From: Curtobacterium sp. Leaf183
Lineage (GTDB): Bacteria > Actinomycetota > Actinomycetes > Actinomycetales > Microbacteriaceae
Length of the DNA: 64,000 nt
Direction: 5' to 3'
Assembly (NCBI RefSeq): GCF_001424385.1
Contig: NZ_LMPO01000007.1
Span: 135,253-199,252 of the forward strand
Part shown: positions 24,591-36,125 of the stretch, piece after piece
Position numbering within the stretch: the first letter of the stretch is position 1
Layout of the letters: the number at the start of each line of letters is the position of its first letter
Notes under the pieces: generated by a model
Told to the model about the DNA's origin: nothing
The model's input: the letters and a program-made list of their open reading frames with translations, nothing else
The model's database searches: none
Program-made: the position numbers and the translations under genes

Positions 24591-25855
24591 CAGGTGGTGA
24601 CGACGCGCTCCGCTGTGGTGGTGACGGCGACGCGGGCCACACGGTGGCCGTCCATGCGGGTGACCTCGAGGCGGTGGTCCCCCACCTCGACCACGTCGCC
24701 GACCCGGGGGACGCGGTCCAGGTGCACCTGCACCAGTCCGCCGACGGTCTCGTAGTCGCCGTCCGGCAGGGCCGGTCCACCGTCGGCGACCAGGTCCTCG
24801 AGCACCGTGGCGCCGTCGACGTCGCCCGTGTCACGGACCGGGGCGTCGTACTCGTCACGGATCGGGCCGACCAGGTCCTCGAGCAGTGCCTCGAGCGTGA
24901 CCATGCCCGCGCTGCCGCCGTACTCGTCGACGACCAGCGCGATCTGGGCGCCGGAGGTGCGCATCTCGGCGATGGTGCTCGACAGGGACTTCGTCTCGGG
25001 GAAGGCGACGATCGACCGACTGACCGACCGGATCTCGGCCGTCGCGTCCTCGGGTCGGAGCAGGTCGCGCAGGTGCACGAAGCCCGTCACCCCGTCGCGG
25101 GAGCCGTCGGTGACGACGTAGCGGGTGTGCCCGAGGTCGAGCGCGCGGTCGGTGGCCTCGGCGATGCTCTGTGCGCCGTCGAGCGTCGCGACGTCGTACC
25201 AGGGCCGCATGGACTCGCGCAGGATCCGGTCGTGGGCGTCGAGCGCGCTGCGGGCGATGCGGCGCCCCTGCTCGTCGATCGCGTCGTGGTCGGAGACGAG
25301 CCCGCGCAGCTCCTCGGTGCTCATCGACTCGCTGCGCGCGTCGGGGTCGCCGCCGAGCAGCCGCACGACGGCGTCGGTGCTCTTCGACAGCACCCAGATG
25401 GCCGGGCGCATCAGGACCGCGAACCGGTCGAGCGTCGGGGCGACGGCCATCGAGAAGCCCTCGGCACGCTGCAGGGCCAGGCGCTTCGGCACGAGTTCGC
25501 CGAAGACGAGCGACAGGTAGGCGATGACCAGGGTCATGGCGACCAGGGCGACGGCCTCGGCGGCGCCGCGTTCGAGCCCGAGCCCGGTGAACAGCGGGGC
25601 CACGTCGGGGGCGATCGAGGACGCCCCGTACGCGGCGGAGAAGAAGCCGGCCACGGTCACGCCGATCTGCACGGCGGACAGGAAGCGGTTCGGGTCACGG
25701 CCGAGCGCGGCCACCCGTGCACCGCGGCTGCCACGGCGCTCCAGCTGCTGGAGCTGGGACTCGCGGAGCGACACCAGGGCGATCTCGGCTGCCGCGAACA
25801 CCCCGCCGACCAACACGAAGACGACGACGAGGGCGAAGGCGATCCAGGTGTCCAC
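24590..25855 (-). CDS. hemolysin/CorC-type CNNM-CBS membrane protein
   Basis: A 421-residue protein of the CNNM (DUF21)-CBS-CorC_HlyC architecture. Membrane helices in about 1-150 include GVFAAAEIALVSLRESQL and the FGELVPKRLAL block of DUF21; a CBS pair covers about 205-325 (GHTRYVVTD, VVDEYGGSAGMVTLEALLEDLVG); the C-terminal FAD-like CorC domain has DYETVGGLVQVHL. Such proteins affect magnesium or cobalt transport. I chose the GTG at 25855, since relatives begin at that residue and CAGGAT lies 6 nt upstream; an ATG 15 bp upstream is the alternative. Confidence 0.92.
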   Translation of the reverse strand: MDTWIAFALVVVFVLVGGVFAAAEIALVSLRESQLQQLERRGSRGARVAALGRDPNRFLSAVQIGVTVAGFFSAAYGASSIAPDVAPLFTGLGLERGAAEAVALVAMTLVIAYLSLVFGELVPKRLALQRAEGFSMAVAPTLDRFAVLMRPAIWVLSKSTDAVVRLLGGDPDARSESMSTEELRGLVSDHDAIDEQGRRIARSALDAHDRILRESMRPWYDVATLDGAQSIAEATDRALDLGHTRYVVTDGSRDGVTGFVHLRDLLRPEDATAEIRSVSRSIVAFPETKSLSSTIAEMRTSGAQIALVVDEYGGSAGMVTLEALLEDLVGPIRDEYDAPVRDTGDVDGATVLEDLVADGGPALPDGDYETVGGLVQVHLDRVPRVGDVVEVGDHRLEVTRMDGHRVARVAVTTTAERVVTT

Positions 25856-25911
25856 CCTGTGATCCTGCACAGGTTGGCTGGGTGATCAGCCCGCAGCTGC
25901 TGGGAAGGAAG

Positions 25912-26799
25912 CTAGAGCGGGCGTCCGGTGTGCGACTCGATCCACGCGCGCGGGTCGACCGGCAGCGTGCCGTCCATCAGGACCTCGAGGTGCAGGTGCG
26001 CGCCCGTGGAGACGCCCGACGAGCCGACGCTGCCGATGAACTCGCCGGCCTCGACCCGCTGGCCGACCGTGACCGGCGAGGACCCCGGGATCATGTGGCC
26101 GTAGAGCGTGGAGACCTTCCGGCCGTCGACCACGTGGTCGATGATGACCGCGTTGCCGTAGGAGAAGTAGGTGCCCGAGACGCGGACCGTACCGGCGGCG
26201 ACGGCACCGATCGGCGCACCCATGCCGGGGTTGAAGTCGAGGCCCTGGTGCTGCGAGGAGCACGCCGCGCACGGGGCCGAGCGCCACCCGAAGCCCGAGC
26301 TCATGCGCACCGGAGCGGGGAACGGGGACCGGACCTCGCCGCCGTACACGACCGCGGCATCGGGGTCGGTCGTGACGACCTTGTTGCCGCCGCCGATGGT
26401 GAAGCCGTCCCGCGAGGTCGTGGCGGTCGCGACGGCCTGCGTGACGGCGTAGTCCTGCGTGCGGACGACCGGGGCGAGCGTCGACGTGGCGCTCGACGTG
26501 CCGACCGTGGCGTGCGCGGGCATGGCCGAGGCGGCGAACATCGCGACGGCGGCCGCGGCGCTGGTCAGCGTGAGCCGGCTGGTGCGCCGCAGGCTCGGGC
26601 GGGTGGTGACGGTGCGGCGCGGGGTGCGGGTGAAGCGGGTGGTCGGGGCTGCGCTGGCGGGCTTCGGCTTCTTCGTCGCCTTCGTGACGATGGGCTTCGG
26701 CTTCTTCGCCGCGGCGCGCTCCGCCTCGAGGGCAGCACGACGCGACAGGTGCACGGTCGGGGTGGCGTGCTGCTGGTCTGCGTCGCTGGGAATCGTCAT
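25912..26799 (-). CDS. M23 family metallopeptidase (LytM-type), membrane-anchored
   Basis: A 295-residue cell-wall hydrolase. The N-terminal cytoplasmic region (about 1-75) is strongly basic with Lys-Pro repeats, followed by one membrane segment at about 78-96. The LytM/M23 zinc site is complete: H184 and D188 (HQGLDF) and H268/H270 (GAHLHLEV), with the flanking YGHM block. It probably cuts peptidoglycan cross-links during growth or division, or acts as a regulator of amidases. The ATG at 26799 was preferred over one 19 codons upstream because the latter lies in the intergenic region shared with the next gene. Confidence 0.93.
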   Translation of the reverse strand: MTIPSDADQQHATPTVHLSRRAALEAERAAAKKPKPIVTKATKKPKPASAAPTTRFTRTPRRTVTTRPSLRRTSRLTLTSAAAAVAMFAASAMPAHATVGTSSATSTLAPVVRTQDYAVTQAVATATTSRDGFTIGGGNKVVTTDPDAAVVYGGEVRSPFPAPVRMSSGFGWRSAPCAACSSQHQGLDFNPGMGAPIGAVAAGTVRVSGTYFSYGNAVIIDHVVDGRKVSTLYGHMIPGSSPVTVGQRVEAGEFIGSVGSSGVSTGAHLHLEVLMDGTLPVDPRAWIESHTGRPL

Positions 26800-26852
26800 G
26801 GCCGCAGACCATTCTGCACGAAGCTGTCCGGTTGTACAGCCCCTCGACGGGG

Positions 26853-27512
26853 TCACACGTCGCCGGTGTCGTCCTCGTGGGGGGTCGCTGCCCGACCGTC
26901 ATCCGCATGGAGCCGGCGTTCCAGCGCCGTCGAGACCCAGCCGGCCGGCACCAGCAGGAACAGCCAGAACGGCCCCCCGGCAGGCACGATCACGGCGCCG
27001 ACCAGCGCCACCACCAGGGCGATGAACGTCACCGTCCCGTCCACCGGGTGCACCATGCCGCGACCGTCCGGGCGGATGAGCTCCGGGTCCCGCCAGATCG
27101 TCCACTGCATCGCCGTCATGCTCAGGCTCGCGAGCGCGATCGTGCCGATGTAGAGCGCGTTCACGCCGCGGTCGTGGGTGGTCTGCGCGATGAGGTTGGA
27201 CGAGAAGGGCAGGAACGCGATGCTCGCCAACCAGACGAAGTTCACGCGCAGGACCGTGGTCGAGTACGAGCGGGTCGCCTCGAACAGGCCGTGGTGCGAC
27301 AACCACAGCCGCGAGATCACGACGAAGCTGACGACGAAGGCGATGAGCTTGCCGACGTTCTCGCTGAGCAGCGCGCCGAGGGACATCCGGTCGATCTCGT
27401 TCGCCACGTCGACCAGCGGCAGGAGCAGCAGCGTGATCGCGATCGCGACCGTCGCGTCCGAGAAGTTCACGAGCCGGTCGAGCCCCCGGTCCGTCCGCAG
27501 CACCCGTGCCAT
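26853..27512 (-). CDS. TMEM175-like (DUF1211) membrane channel protein
   Basis: A 219-residue protein with six predicted membrane spans. The first helix carries the signature FSDATVAIAITLLLLPL, the conserved FSD motif of TMEM175 potassium channels; SHHGLFEATRSYSTTVLRVNFVWLASIAFLPF is the second conserved region. Bacterial relatives are leak-type potassium channels. Only one six-helix repeat is present, as is usual for bacteria. TAGGCT lies 6 nt before the ATG on the minus strand. Confidence 0.88.
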   Translation of the reverse strand: MARVLRTDRGLDRLVNFSDATVAIAITLLLLPLVDVANEIDRMSLGALLSENVGKLIAFVVSFVVISRLWLSHHGLFEATRSYSTTVLRVNFVWLASIAFLPFSSNLIAQTTHDRGVNALYIGTIALASLSMTAMQWTIWRDPELIRPDGRGMVHPVDGTVTFIALVVALVGAVIVPAGGPFWLFLLVPAGWVSTALERRLHADDGRAATPHEDDTGDV

Positions 27513-27614
27513 GGCGCCAGCCTAGGGGCGAACCGGGCCGGTCTCGGGGTGGACCGGCCCGGTCAGCCGCCGATCGGTACTGTCGGGACGACGAACGAGC
27601 GGAAGGACCCCCTC

Positions 27615-28109
27615 ATGGCCCGAACGCCCCGGGAACGCCACGAGCCGATCGACCTGCAGCACGCCGAGGTCGTCCTCGCCGGCACGCAGGAACTCCTGCC
27701 GGTGCTCCGAGTCGCGGCCGTCCGCGCCGGTGTCGACGCGGCACGCATGCGGGTCATCGGTGTCGACGACCTGCCCGACCCGTCCGAGACGGGTGACGCC
27801 GAGCTCGCCGTCATCGCGATCCGACGTCCGGGGAACGACCCGGCTTTCCACCGCGCGCACGAGGCGGCGGACCTGATCGGACCCCTGCTCACGCCGCACG
27901 CGGTCCGCATCGTGATCACGGTGTCGGGTGCGACCCGGCTGGTCCCGAAGCTCGAGCGGACCCTGACGTCCGAGGTCCTCCACCAGATCGGGGCCGCATC
28001 GGCTCCGTCCGGGTTCCGGCGACCGTTCCGGACGATGCGACTGCGGCTCGGACTGGCGGCGCTGCAGGCCGCCGGTGTGCGGGTCTTCCGGATCACGATC
28101 GGGCACTGA
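27615..28109 (+). CDS. conserved hypothetical protein
   Basis: A 164-residue soluble, basic protein that I do not recognise. It has an alpha/beta look: a hydrophobic VVLAGTQELLPVLRVAAVRAG helix, a VRIVITVSGA strand and a basic C-terminal half (GFRRPFRTMRLRLGL). No catalytic motif, cysteine or membrane segment is evident. A ribosome binding site (GGAAGGA, about 7 nt before the ATG) and the position between two divergent membrane-protein genes support it as a real gene. Confidence 0.7.
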   Translation: MARTPRERHEPIDLQHAEVVLAGTQELLPVLRVAAVRAGVDAARMRVIGVDDLPDPSETGDAELAVIAIRRPGNDPAFHRAHEAADLIGPLLTPHAVRIVITVSGATRLVPKLERTLTSEVLHQIGAASAPSGFRRPFRTMRLRLGLAALQAAGVRVFRITIGH

Positions 28110-28145
28110 ACCCCACCGGCTGGTGTCCCCACCGGCCCGGGCCCG

Positions 28146-29843
28146 TCAGCCGGCCGGTCCGCCGCGCAGCTCGAGCGCGATCTGCTCGGCGTCGAGGTTC
28201 CCGAGCACCGACTCGAGCACGTCGGCGTCGAACACGCCGTCGTCACGGGCGTCGAGCAGCGCGGACCGCTGGGCGTCGAGCACCTGGAGTCGCCGGGTCT
28301 TCTCGCGGCCGAACCACGCCCGCAGCTCCGCCGGGTCGGTGGCCTCGAGCTCCTCGCGCGTGCGCGGCGCCGTCGGCTCGGCGCTCGCCGCGGTGACCTG
28401 TTCGGCGGCGCTCCGCATGACCTCCATCAGACGGCGGCGTTCCTCGCGGTCCTTCGCCGTGTCGTCGGACCGCGGCGGGCTGATCCACCGCAGCAGCGGG
28501 CCGATCGTGCCGCCCTGCAGCAGCAGCGACAGCACGGCGACGGCGAACGCGACGAACACCAGCAGGGACTTCTGCGGGGTGCCGTCCGGCAGGGTCTGGG
28601 CGGCGGCGACCGTCACGGCGCCGCGCATCCCCGACCACACGACCGCCGTGCCCTCACGCCACCCGAGGGGCGCCGCCGAGAAGTACCGGATGTCGGCGAG
28701 GACCCGACGGATCCGGGTGCCGAAACGTTCGAGGTCACGTTCGCTCGGCTGTCGGTTGCCGAAGCGGTGCTCCTGCAGGGCGGCGCTCGTCGCCGCGCGG
28801 TCGGCCGAGCGGTACTCCTCGAGCCGGCCCTGCAGTCGGGCCTGTCGGTCGGCGCTCCGCGACAGGCCCCACAGCAGCGGGACGACGTACGCCGCCCGGA
28901 CGAGGACGGTCAGGACGAGGGCGCCCAGGGCGATGAGCAGCGCCGGCACGATGCCGGCGTGGTCGCGCTGCACGTCGGCCACGATCGACGCGAGCTCGAG
29001 GCCCATCACCAGGAAGACCGCGCCCTCGAGCACGAAGGACACCGTCCCCCAGTTCTGCGCGTCCGACAGCCGGTGCGTCGGCGGCAGCACCCGCGGCGCC
29101 CGGATGCCCGTGACGAGCCCGGCGACCACCGCGGCGACCAGGCCCGATGCGTGCAGGCCCTCGGCGGGGATCGACGCCGCGAACGGCACCGCGAAGGACA
29201 GGGCGGTGTTGACCGTCGCGTTCGTCACCCGGGCGCGGACGCGCAGGTTCAGCCAGCCGACGACGAGCCCGATCGCCACCGCGACGGCGACCGCGTAGGC
29301 GAAGTCCCCCACCGCGCCCCAGAACGAGAACGACGCGGCACCGGCGGCGATGGCGGTCCGGAGCAGCACGAGCGCCGTCGCGTCGTTGAGCAGGGACTCA
29401 CCGTCCAGGATCGCGATGACCCGGCGTGACACCGAGGTCTGCTTGACGATCGACGTCGCCACCGCGTCGGTCGGGCTGACGATGGCGCCGAGCGCGATGC
29501 CCCACGCCAGGCCCAGACCCGGGACGACCCAGGAGAAGAAGAGCCCCAGCACGAGGGAGCTGCCGACGACGAGCACGACGGAGAGCCCGCTGATCGCACC
29601 GAACTCCCGGCGGAAGTTCATCGTCGGCATCGACACCGCCGACGCGTACAGCAGGGGTGGCAGGACGCCGGCCAGGATCCACTCGGGGTCGATCTCGGCG
29701 TCCGGGATCCACGGCACCAGGCTCGCGACGATGCCCGCCGCGACGAGCACCAGGGGCGCGGCGACACCGATCTTCGGCCCGACCAGAGCGGCACCCGCGA
29801 TCACGAGCAGCCCGACCAGCCCGACGACGAGGGGATCTGTCAT
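28146..29843 (-). CDS. Na+/H+ antiporter, CPA1 family
   Basis: A 565-residue cation/proton exchanger. About twelve membrane spans fill residues 1-390; the conserved core includes [31 protein letters not shown] (ion-binding Asp) and [17 protein letters not shown], followed by [18 protein letters not shown] charged cytoplasmic tail (about 440-565) is rich in Arg and Glu. It exports sodium or potassium in exchange for protons and helps pH and salt tolerance. The ATG at 29843 follows GGGACATG on the minus strand; the longer open frame has no support. Confidence 0.93.
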   Translation of the reverse strand: MTDPLVVGLVGLLVIAGAALVGPKIGVAAPLVLVAAGIVASLVPWIPDAEIDPEWILAGVLPPLLYASAVSMPTMNFRREFGAISGLSVVLVVGSSLVLGLFFSWVVPGLGLAWGIALGAIVSPTDAVATSIVKQTSVSRRVIAILDGESLLNDATALVLLRTAIAAGAASFSFWGAVGDFAYAVAVAVAIGLVVGWLNLRVRARVTNATVNTALSFAVPFAASIPAEGLHASGLVAAVVAGLVTGIRAPRVLPPTHRLSDAQNWGTVSFVLEGAVFLVMGLELASIVADVQRDHAGIVPALLIALGALVLTVLVRAAYVVPLLWGLSRSADRQARLQGRLEEYRSADRAATSAALQEHRFGNRQPSERDLERFGTRIRRVLADIRYFSAAPLGWREGTAVVWSGMRGAVTVAAAQTLPDGTPQKSLLVFVAFAVAVLSLLLQGGTIGPLLRWISPPRSDDTAKDREERRRLMEVMRSAAEQVTAASAEPTAPRTREELEATDPAELRAWFGREKTRRLQVLDAQRSALLDARDDGVFDADVLESVLGNLDAEQIALELRGGPAG

Positions 29844-29909
29844 GTCCCCAGGGTGGCACCCTCCGGCCTCCACAGGTCGGCATCTCGGGAGGCTCGTCCA
29901 CAGCCCATG

Positions 29910-29927
29910 TATCTTGATGTCGAGATA
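29910..29927. promoter_or_regulatory. 18-bp dyad upstream of isocitrate dehydrogenase
   Basis: TATCTTGATGTCGAGATA is an inverted repeat with two mismatched base pairs. It is AT-rich against a roughly 70% GC background and lies 58 bp upstream of the isocitrate dehydrogenase start, with a TAGCGT box at 29942-29947 between. Likely the operator of an unlinked regulator. Confidence 0.5.
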
Positions 29928-29985
29928 ATGCTCACCGCGAGTAGCGTGGAGCCACCGACGCGCGAACAAGGGAGTACCCGCCAGC

Positions 29986-32196
<2,211 letters not shown>

Positions 32197-32212
32197 GCGC
32201 GAAACACGACGA

Positions 32213-32250
32213 ACGGGAGGCCCGGTGCCAGCTGGCACCGGGCCTCCCGT
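32213..32250. terminator. 38-bp perfect palindrome (GGGAGGC family)
   Basis: Two 19 bp arms centred on GGTGCCAGCTGGCACC, identical to the inner part of the copy at 24460. It starts 16 bp after the isocitrate dehydrogenase stop in a convergent junction. Likely terminator. Confidence 0.85.
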
Positions 32251-32274
32251 CCGTCCTGGGGCCCACCCAGGCAC

Positions 32275-32304
32275 CTCGAGGTTCCGTAATCACGGAACCT
32301 CGAG
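32275..32304. other. second inverted repeat in the junction after icd
   Basis: CTCGAGGTTCCGT and ACGGAACCTCGAG form perfect 13 bp arms around AATC, 25 bp beyond the GGGAGGC-type palindrome. A partial echo (TGGAACCTCAGGAGG) occurs near 32355. The remaining roughly 100 bp to the DUF3817 stop codon shows nothing else. It may be the terminator of the DUF3817 gene or a protein-binding site. Confidence 0.6.
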
Positions 32305-32404
32305 CGCCCGGACCGGTCGTCTGCGGAACCGGGGCGGAACTGAGCGGCGAGTCGTGGAACCTCAGGAGGTGGATGCGACGGCTGGCCGAGCGTGCGCGCT
32401 GCGG

Positions 32405-32863
32405 TCAGCGGGACGGGACCGGCGGACCGATCGTCAGCAGGACGGCGAACACGAGTGCGACCAGGACCACGCCGATCAGCGCGGCGACGAACGGGTGCGC
32501 GACCACGGCGAAGAGCAGTCGGTCGAGGAACCCCGGACGACGACCGCCGTCGCCCGAGCGGCGCCAGGGACCGTCGAGCATGCCGCGGCGGGCGACCCCG
32601 AGCTCGAACGGCAGCGTCGTGTAGGGCACGATCGCACTGACCCACGCGAGCACCGTGGCGCCGAACGACCAGCGCTGGTTCACCGCGACGACCGTGGCGA
32701 CCACGAGGTAGGCCAGGAACACGAACCCGTGCACGCTGCCGCCGATCCGCACGGGCAGGTCACCGAGGCCCATCGCGTACTTCATGAGCATGCCGACCAG
32801 CAGCATCGTCCAGGTCACGAGTTCGGCGACCGCCAGTGCGCGGAACAGGGATCGAGGCGTCAT
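32405..32863 (-). CDS. DUF3817 family membrane protein
   Basis: A 152-residue protein with four hydrophobic segments. LFRALAVAELVTWTMLLVGMLMKY, GGSVHGFVFLAYLVV (conserved histidine) and a C-terminal membrane helix are the DUF3817 pattern of small actinobacterial integral membrane proteins; the function is unknown. The ATG at 32863 has GACGAT 6 nt upstream on the minus strand. Confidence 0.85.
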   Translation of the reverse strand: MTPRSLFRALAVAELVTWTMLLVGMLMKYAMGLGDLPVRIGGSVHGFVFLAYLVVATVVAVNQRWSFGATVLAWVSAIVPYTTLPFELGVARRGMLDGPWRRSGDGGRRPGFLDRLLFAVVAHPFVAALIGVVLVALVFAVLLTIGPPVPSR

Positions 32864-33068
32864 GCGTCCATCGTCCCGGACCCTGGTTGGGAATGCTCCG
32901 CGATCGGGCGGGGCTCCGGCGTCGCACGACGTGCCGCACGTCATCGGCCCACGTCGCACGTTCCGTCGGCCGTCGGGCACGCGGGCGACAGGGTGCGCGA
33001 CGTCGCGGGACGTGAGCGGCGCGTCGTGCGACCTCGCGACGCGCGGAGGCGGTGACACGCCGGAGGTC

Positions 33069-33099
33069 GTATCGATTCGACACAAGCCTCGGGTAGCGT
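33069..33099 (+). promoter_or_regulatory. operator GTATCGATTCGACAC and -10 box of the Gfo/Idh-ThuA operon
   Basis: GTATCGATTCGACAC (33069-33083) is a 7+7 bp inverted repeat about a central T with one mismatch, resembling LacI-family sites. It sits where the -35 element should be for TAGCGT (33094-33099), which is 7 nt before the ATG. No LacI gene is present nearby. The rest of the 243 bp gap (32864-33068) shows nothing I can name. Confidence 0.55.
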
Positions 33100-33106
33100 C
33101 GGAGGC

Positions 33107-34222
33107 ATGTCGATGACGACCAACACGACGACGGATCCGACCCGCACACTCCGAGTCGGGGTGGTGGGGCTCGGGTTCGCCGGGACCACCCACCTCGACG
33201 CCTACACGGCCCTGCCCGGAGTCGAGGTGGTGGCACTCGCGGGGCAGGAACCGGCCCGACTGGCCGAACTCGCTGAGTCCCGGCACGTGCCGAACCGGTA
33301 CGAGGACTGGCAGGACCTGGTCGCCCGCGACGACCTCGACATCGTGTCGATCGGCGTGCCGAACTCCCTGCACCACCCGATCGCGGTGGCCGCACTGACG
33401 TCGGGCAAGCACGTCTTCTGCGAGAAGCCCCTCGCCACGACCGGCGACCAGGCGCAGGAGATGGTCGACGCCGCGGTCGAGAACGACCGCGTGCTCGAGG
33501 TCGCCTACAACCACCGGCGCCGCGCCGACGTGCAGTTCCTGGCGAACCACCTGGCCCAGGGCGACCCGCTCGGCCACGTCTACCACGCCCGTGCCAGCTG
33601 GCTGCGTCGCGCCGGCATCCCCGGCATCCAGAGCTGGTTCGCGAACAAGGAGACAGCGGGCGGCGGTCCGCTCATCGACCTCGGCTCGCACGTGCTCGAC
33701 ATCGCGCTGCACCTGATGGGCGAACCCCGGGTCGTCACGGCGAGCGCCGTGGCGTACAACGAGCTCGGCAGCGCCGGCCGTGGTGGGAGCGCCCGCACGC
33801 CGGTGTCGGCCGCCACCGGTCGCCCGTTCGACGTCGAGGACTTCGCGAGCGCCCTGCTGCGCTTCGACGACGGGTCGAGCCTGCAGCTGCAGGCCTCGTG
33901 GGCCAGCTACTCGAAGGACGCCGAGGACATCGAGGTCGAGCTGCTCGGGTCGACCGGCGGCGCGCGCCTCTTCGTCCGCGACTACGCGACCGAGGGCACC
34001 GTGACGCTGTACTCGGACGAGCAGGGCGTGCCGACGGTCACCCGTCCCGCCGTCCAGGTGCCGTCCGGGCACCACCAGCGCGTCATCGAGGAGTTCATCG
34101 CGACGATCCGGAGCGGCCTGCACGACGGCCACCACGGGGAGTTCGCACTGCACCGGAGCCGTGTCGTCGACGCGATCTACGCGTCCGCGGCTGCCGGGCA
34201 CGAAGTGGAGGTGCAGGCGTGA
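33107..34222 (+). CDS. Gfo/Idh/MocA family oxidoreductase
   Basis: A 371-residue NAD(P)-dependent sugar dehydrogenase-like protein. The Rossmann motif [13 protein letters not shown] is at about 18-30, the EKP motif at E106-K107-P108 (FCEKPLA), and a [16 protein letters not shown] block follows the cofactor domain. Family members oxidise or reduce inositols, sugars or sugar derivatives. Its TGA overlaps the GTG of the ThuA-like gene (GTGA), so the two are translated together; Gfo/Idh and ThuA pairs are common in sugar-degrading loci. Confidence 0.94.
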   Translation: MSMTTNTTTDPTRTLRVGVVGLGFAGTTHLDAYTALPGVEVVALAGQEPARLAELAESRHVPNRYEDWQDLVARDDLDIVSIGVPNSLHHPIAVAALTSGKHVFCEKPLATTGDQAQEMVDAAVENDRVLEVAYNHRRRADVQFLANHLAQGDPLGHVYHARASWLRRAGIPGIQSWFANKETAGGGPLIDLGSHVLDIALHLMGEPRVVTASAVAYNELGSAGRGGSARTPVSAATGRPFDVEDFASALLRFDDGSSLQLQASWASYSKDAEDIEVELLGSTGGARLFVRDYATEGTVTLYSDEQGVPTVTRPAVQVPSGHHQRVIEEFIATIRSGLHDGHHGEFALHRSRVVDAIYASAAAGHEVEVQA

Positions 34223-34971
34223 CCAACATCGTCGTCTGGAACGAGAACGTGCACGAGAGCCGCGGGGACGAGATCGTCCTCGGGCACTACCCGAACGGCA
34301 TCCACACCGTGGTCGCGGACGCGCTGCGCCAGCACCACCCCGATGCCGACGTCACGACCGCGACGCTGCAGGAGCCCGAGCACGGGCTGACGCAGGAACG
34401 CCTGGACGCCACCGACGTCCTGTTCTGGTGGGGGCACGTCGCGCACGACCAGGTCGCCGACGCGGTCGTGCAGCGCGTGGTCGACGCCGTCCACGCCGGC
34501 ATGGGCCTCGTGGTGCTGCACTCCGGGCACTACTCGAAGCCCTTCAAGTGGCTGATGGGCACCACGTGCTCGCTGAAGTGGCGCAACGACGGGGAGCGCG
34601 AGCTGGTGTGGACCACGGCGCCCGAGCACCCGATCGCCGAGGGCGTGCCGCACCCGATCGTCATCGACCGGCAGGAGATGTACGGCGAGTACTTCGACAT
34701 CCCCCGACCCGACGAAGAAGTGTTCCTGTCGACGTTCGCCGGCGGCGAGGTCTTCCGCTCGGGTGTCGCGTACCGCCGCGGTCGCGGACGGGTGTTCTAC
34801 TTCTCGCCCGGCGACCAGGAGTACCCGGTGTACCACCACGCCGACATCCAGCGGGTCCTGGCGAACGCGGCCGGCTGGGCAGCACCGTCGACGCCCCGCC
34901 GGACACTGAGCGCCGACCCCCACCCTCGGGACTGGTTCCTGGCTCCGGGTGCGGGTAGACAGGACGGGTGA
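34219..34971 (+). CDS. ThuA-like domain protein
   Basis: A 250-residue protein of the ThuA (trehalose utilisation) family, which has a class I glutamine-amidotransferase-like fold. Visible blocks are [11 protein letters not shown] at the N-terminus, [36 protein letters not shown] and [21 protein letters not shown] near the C-terminus. ThuA is linked to 3-keto-trehalose metabolism in rhizobia; the present partner dehydrogenase suits a keto-sugar role. It begins at GTG overlapping the upstream stop and ends overlapping the next GTG, so three genes are coupled. Confidence 0.93.
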   Translation: MTNIVVWNENVHESRGDEIVLGHYPNGIHTVVADALRQHHPDADVTTATLQEPEHGLTQERLDATDVLFWWGHVAHDQVADAVVQRVVDAVHAGMGLVVLHSGHYSKPFKWLMGTTCSLKWRNDGERELVWTTAPEHPIAEGVPHPIVIDRQEMYGEYFDIPRPDEEVFLSTFAGGEVFRSGVAYRRGRGRVFYFSPGDQEYPVYHHADIQRVLANAAGWAAPSTPRRTLSADPHPRDWFLAPGAGRQDG

Positions 34972-36125
34972 CCACCACCACGGATCAGAGTTCCACCCGC
35001 AGGACCGCTGCCGTCGAGGCCCTCGGCATCCTCGGCAGCGGTCCCGAGGAGCGCTTCGACCGGATCACCCGCATGACGCAGCAGGCGTTCGGGGTCCCGT
35101 TGAGCTTCCTCAACCTCGTGCACCACGACGTCGTCACCGCCCAGTCGACGCAGGGGTGGGAGCAGGGGGGCAGTGCCCCGTCCGACCAGGTCTTCTGCTC
35201 GGTGACCGTCATGCACGACGGCCCGGTGACGGTCCGCGACGCCACGCTCGACCCACGGTTCAAGGACATGGCGGCGGTCCGCGAGCAGGGCATCCGCTTC
35301 TACGCGGGCGCCCCGCTGTCGATGCCCGACGGGACGCAGGTCGGCACGCTCTGCATCATGGACGCGGAGCCCCGCGACCTGTCCGCCGAGGAACTCGAGC
35401 TCCTGACGGACCTGGCGCGCTGGGCGGAGCGCGAGCTCGGACACGCGATGGACCTGGACCGGGTCCGCAAGGTCCTGGCGGGCATGACGCCCGACCCGGT
35501 CGAGGTCCCCGGACACGACCTGCAGGTGGTGACGTCGGCACGCGAGTCATCCGGGGACGTCGCCGACTGGCGCCTCGCCGCGGACGGCACGCTGCGCCTG
35601 ACAATCGGGTCCGTGTCGGCGGCGGGTCGCGCGGCTGCCCTGCTGGCGTCGACGATCAGGTCGGCCGTCGTGGCGCGCACCGACGTCGAACTCGGGTCGG
35701 ACGGTCCGGCGCTCGAGACCCAGATCGGCGACGACCTCGCCGCGTCGGGAGCCGTCGGGTCGCTGTTCCACGTGCGGGTCGAGCCCGACACCGGACGGAT
35801 GGTGTTCGTCGACGCGGGGCACGGCCTGGCGCTGCACCTCGGCGCGGACGGCACGCACACGGTCCTGCGCACGCTCGACCTGCCGATCGGCCTGCAGCGG
35901 GGGTCGACGCGCACGCACGTCGAGGGGGCCCTCGAGCCCGGTGACCGGCTCGTGCTCTTCACCGACGGCGTGTTCGCACTCGACGGTCTCCCGGACATCG
36001 ACGCCGTGGCCACGCTCGCCGTCGACGCGGGCCCGGACTTCGCCGACCGCGTCCTGGCGCTGCTGCCGACGGCACCCGACGCCGACGTCACCGTCGCGGT
36101 GCTGACCCGCCGACCGGTCGGGTGA
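34968..36125 (+). CDS. GAF domain plus SpoIIE/PP2C-like domain protein
   Basis: A 385-residue signalling protein. The GAF domain covers about 25-165 ([41 protein letters not shown]). The C-terminal 180 residues follow the SpoIIE phosphatase pattern: SGDVADW at 195-201 stands for GGDFYD, VDAGHG for NAGHP and [11 protein letters not shown] for LVLYTDG. The metal-binding block normally written GDVSGKG reads GSVSAAG (214-220), so a key Asp is Ser and activity may be altered. Starts at GTG overlapping the ThuA stop (GTGA). It ends 38 bp inside the convergent membrane-protein gene. Confidence 0.85.
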   Translation: MTTTTDQSSTRRTAAVEALGILGSGPEERFDRITRMTQQAFGVPLSFLNLVHHDVVTAQSTQGWEQGGSAPSDQVFCSVTVMHDGPVTVRDATLDPRFKDMAAVREQGIRFYAGAPLSMPDGTQVGTLCIMDAEPRDLSAEELELLTDLARWAERELGHAMDLDRVRKVLAGMTPDPVEVPGHDLQVVTSARESSGDVADWRLAADGTLRLTIGSVSAAGRAAALLASTIRSAVVARTDVELGSDGPALETQIGDDLAASGAVGSLFHVRVEPDTGRMVFVDAGHGLALHLGADGTHTVLRTLDLPIGLQRGSTRTHVEGALEPGDRLVLFTDGVFALDGLPDIDAVATLAVDAGPDFADRVLALLPTAPDADVTVAVLTRRPVG

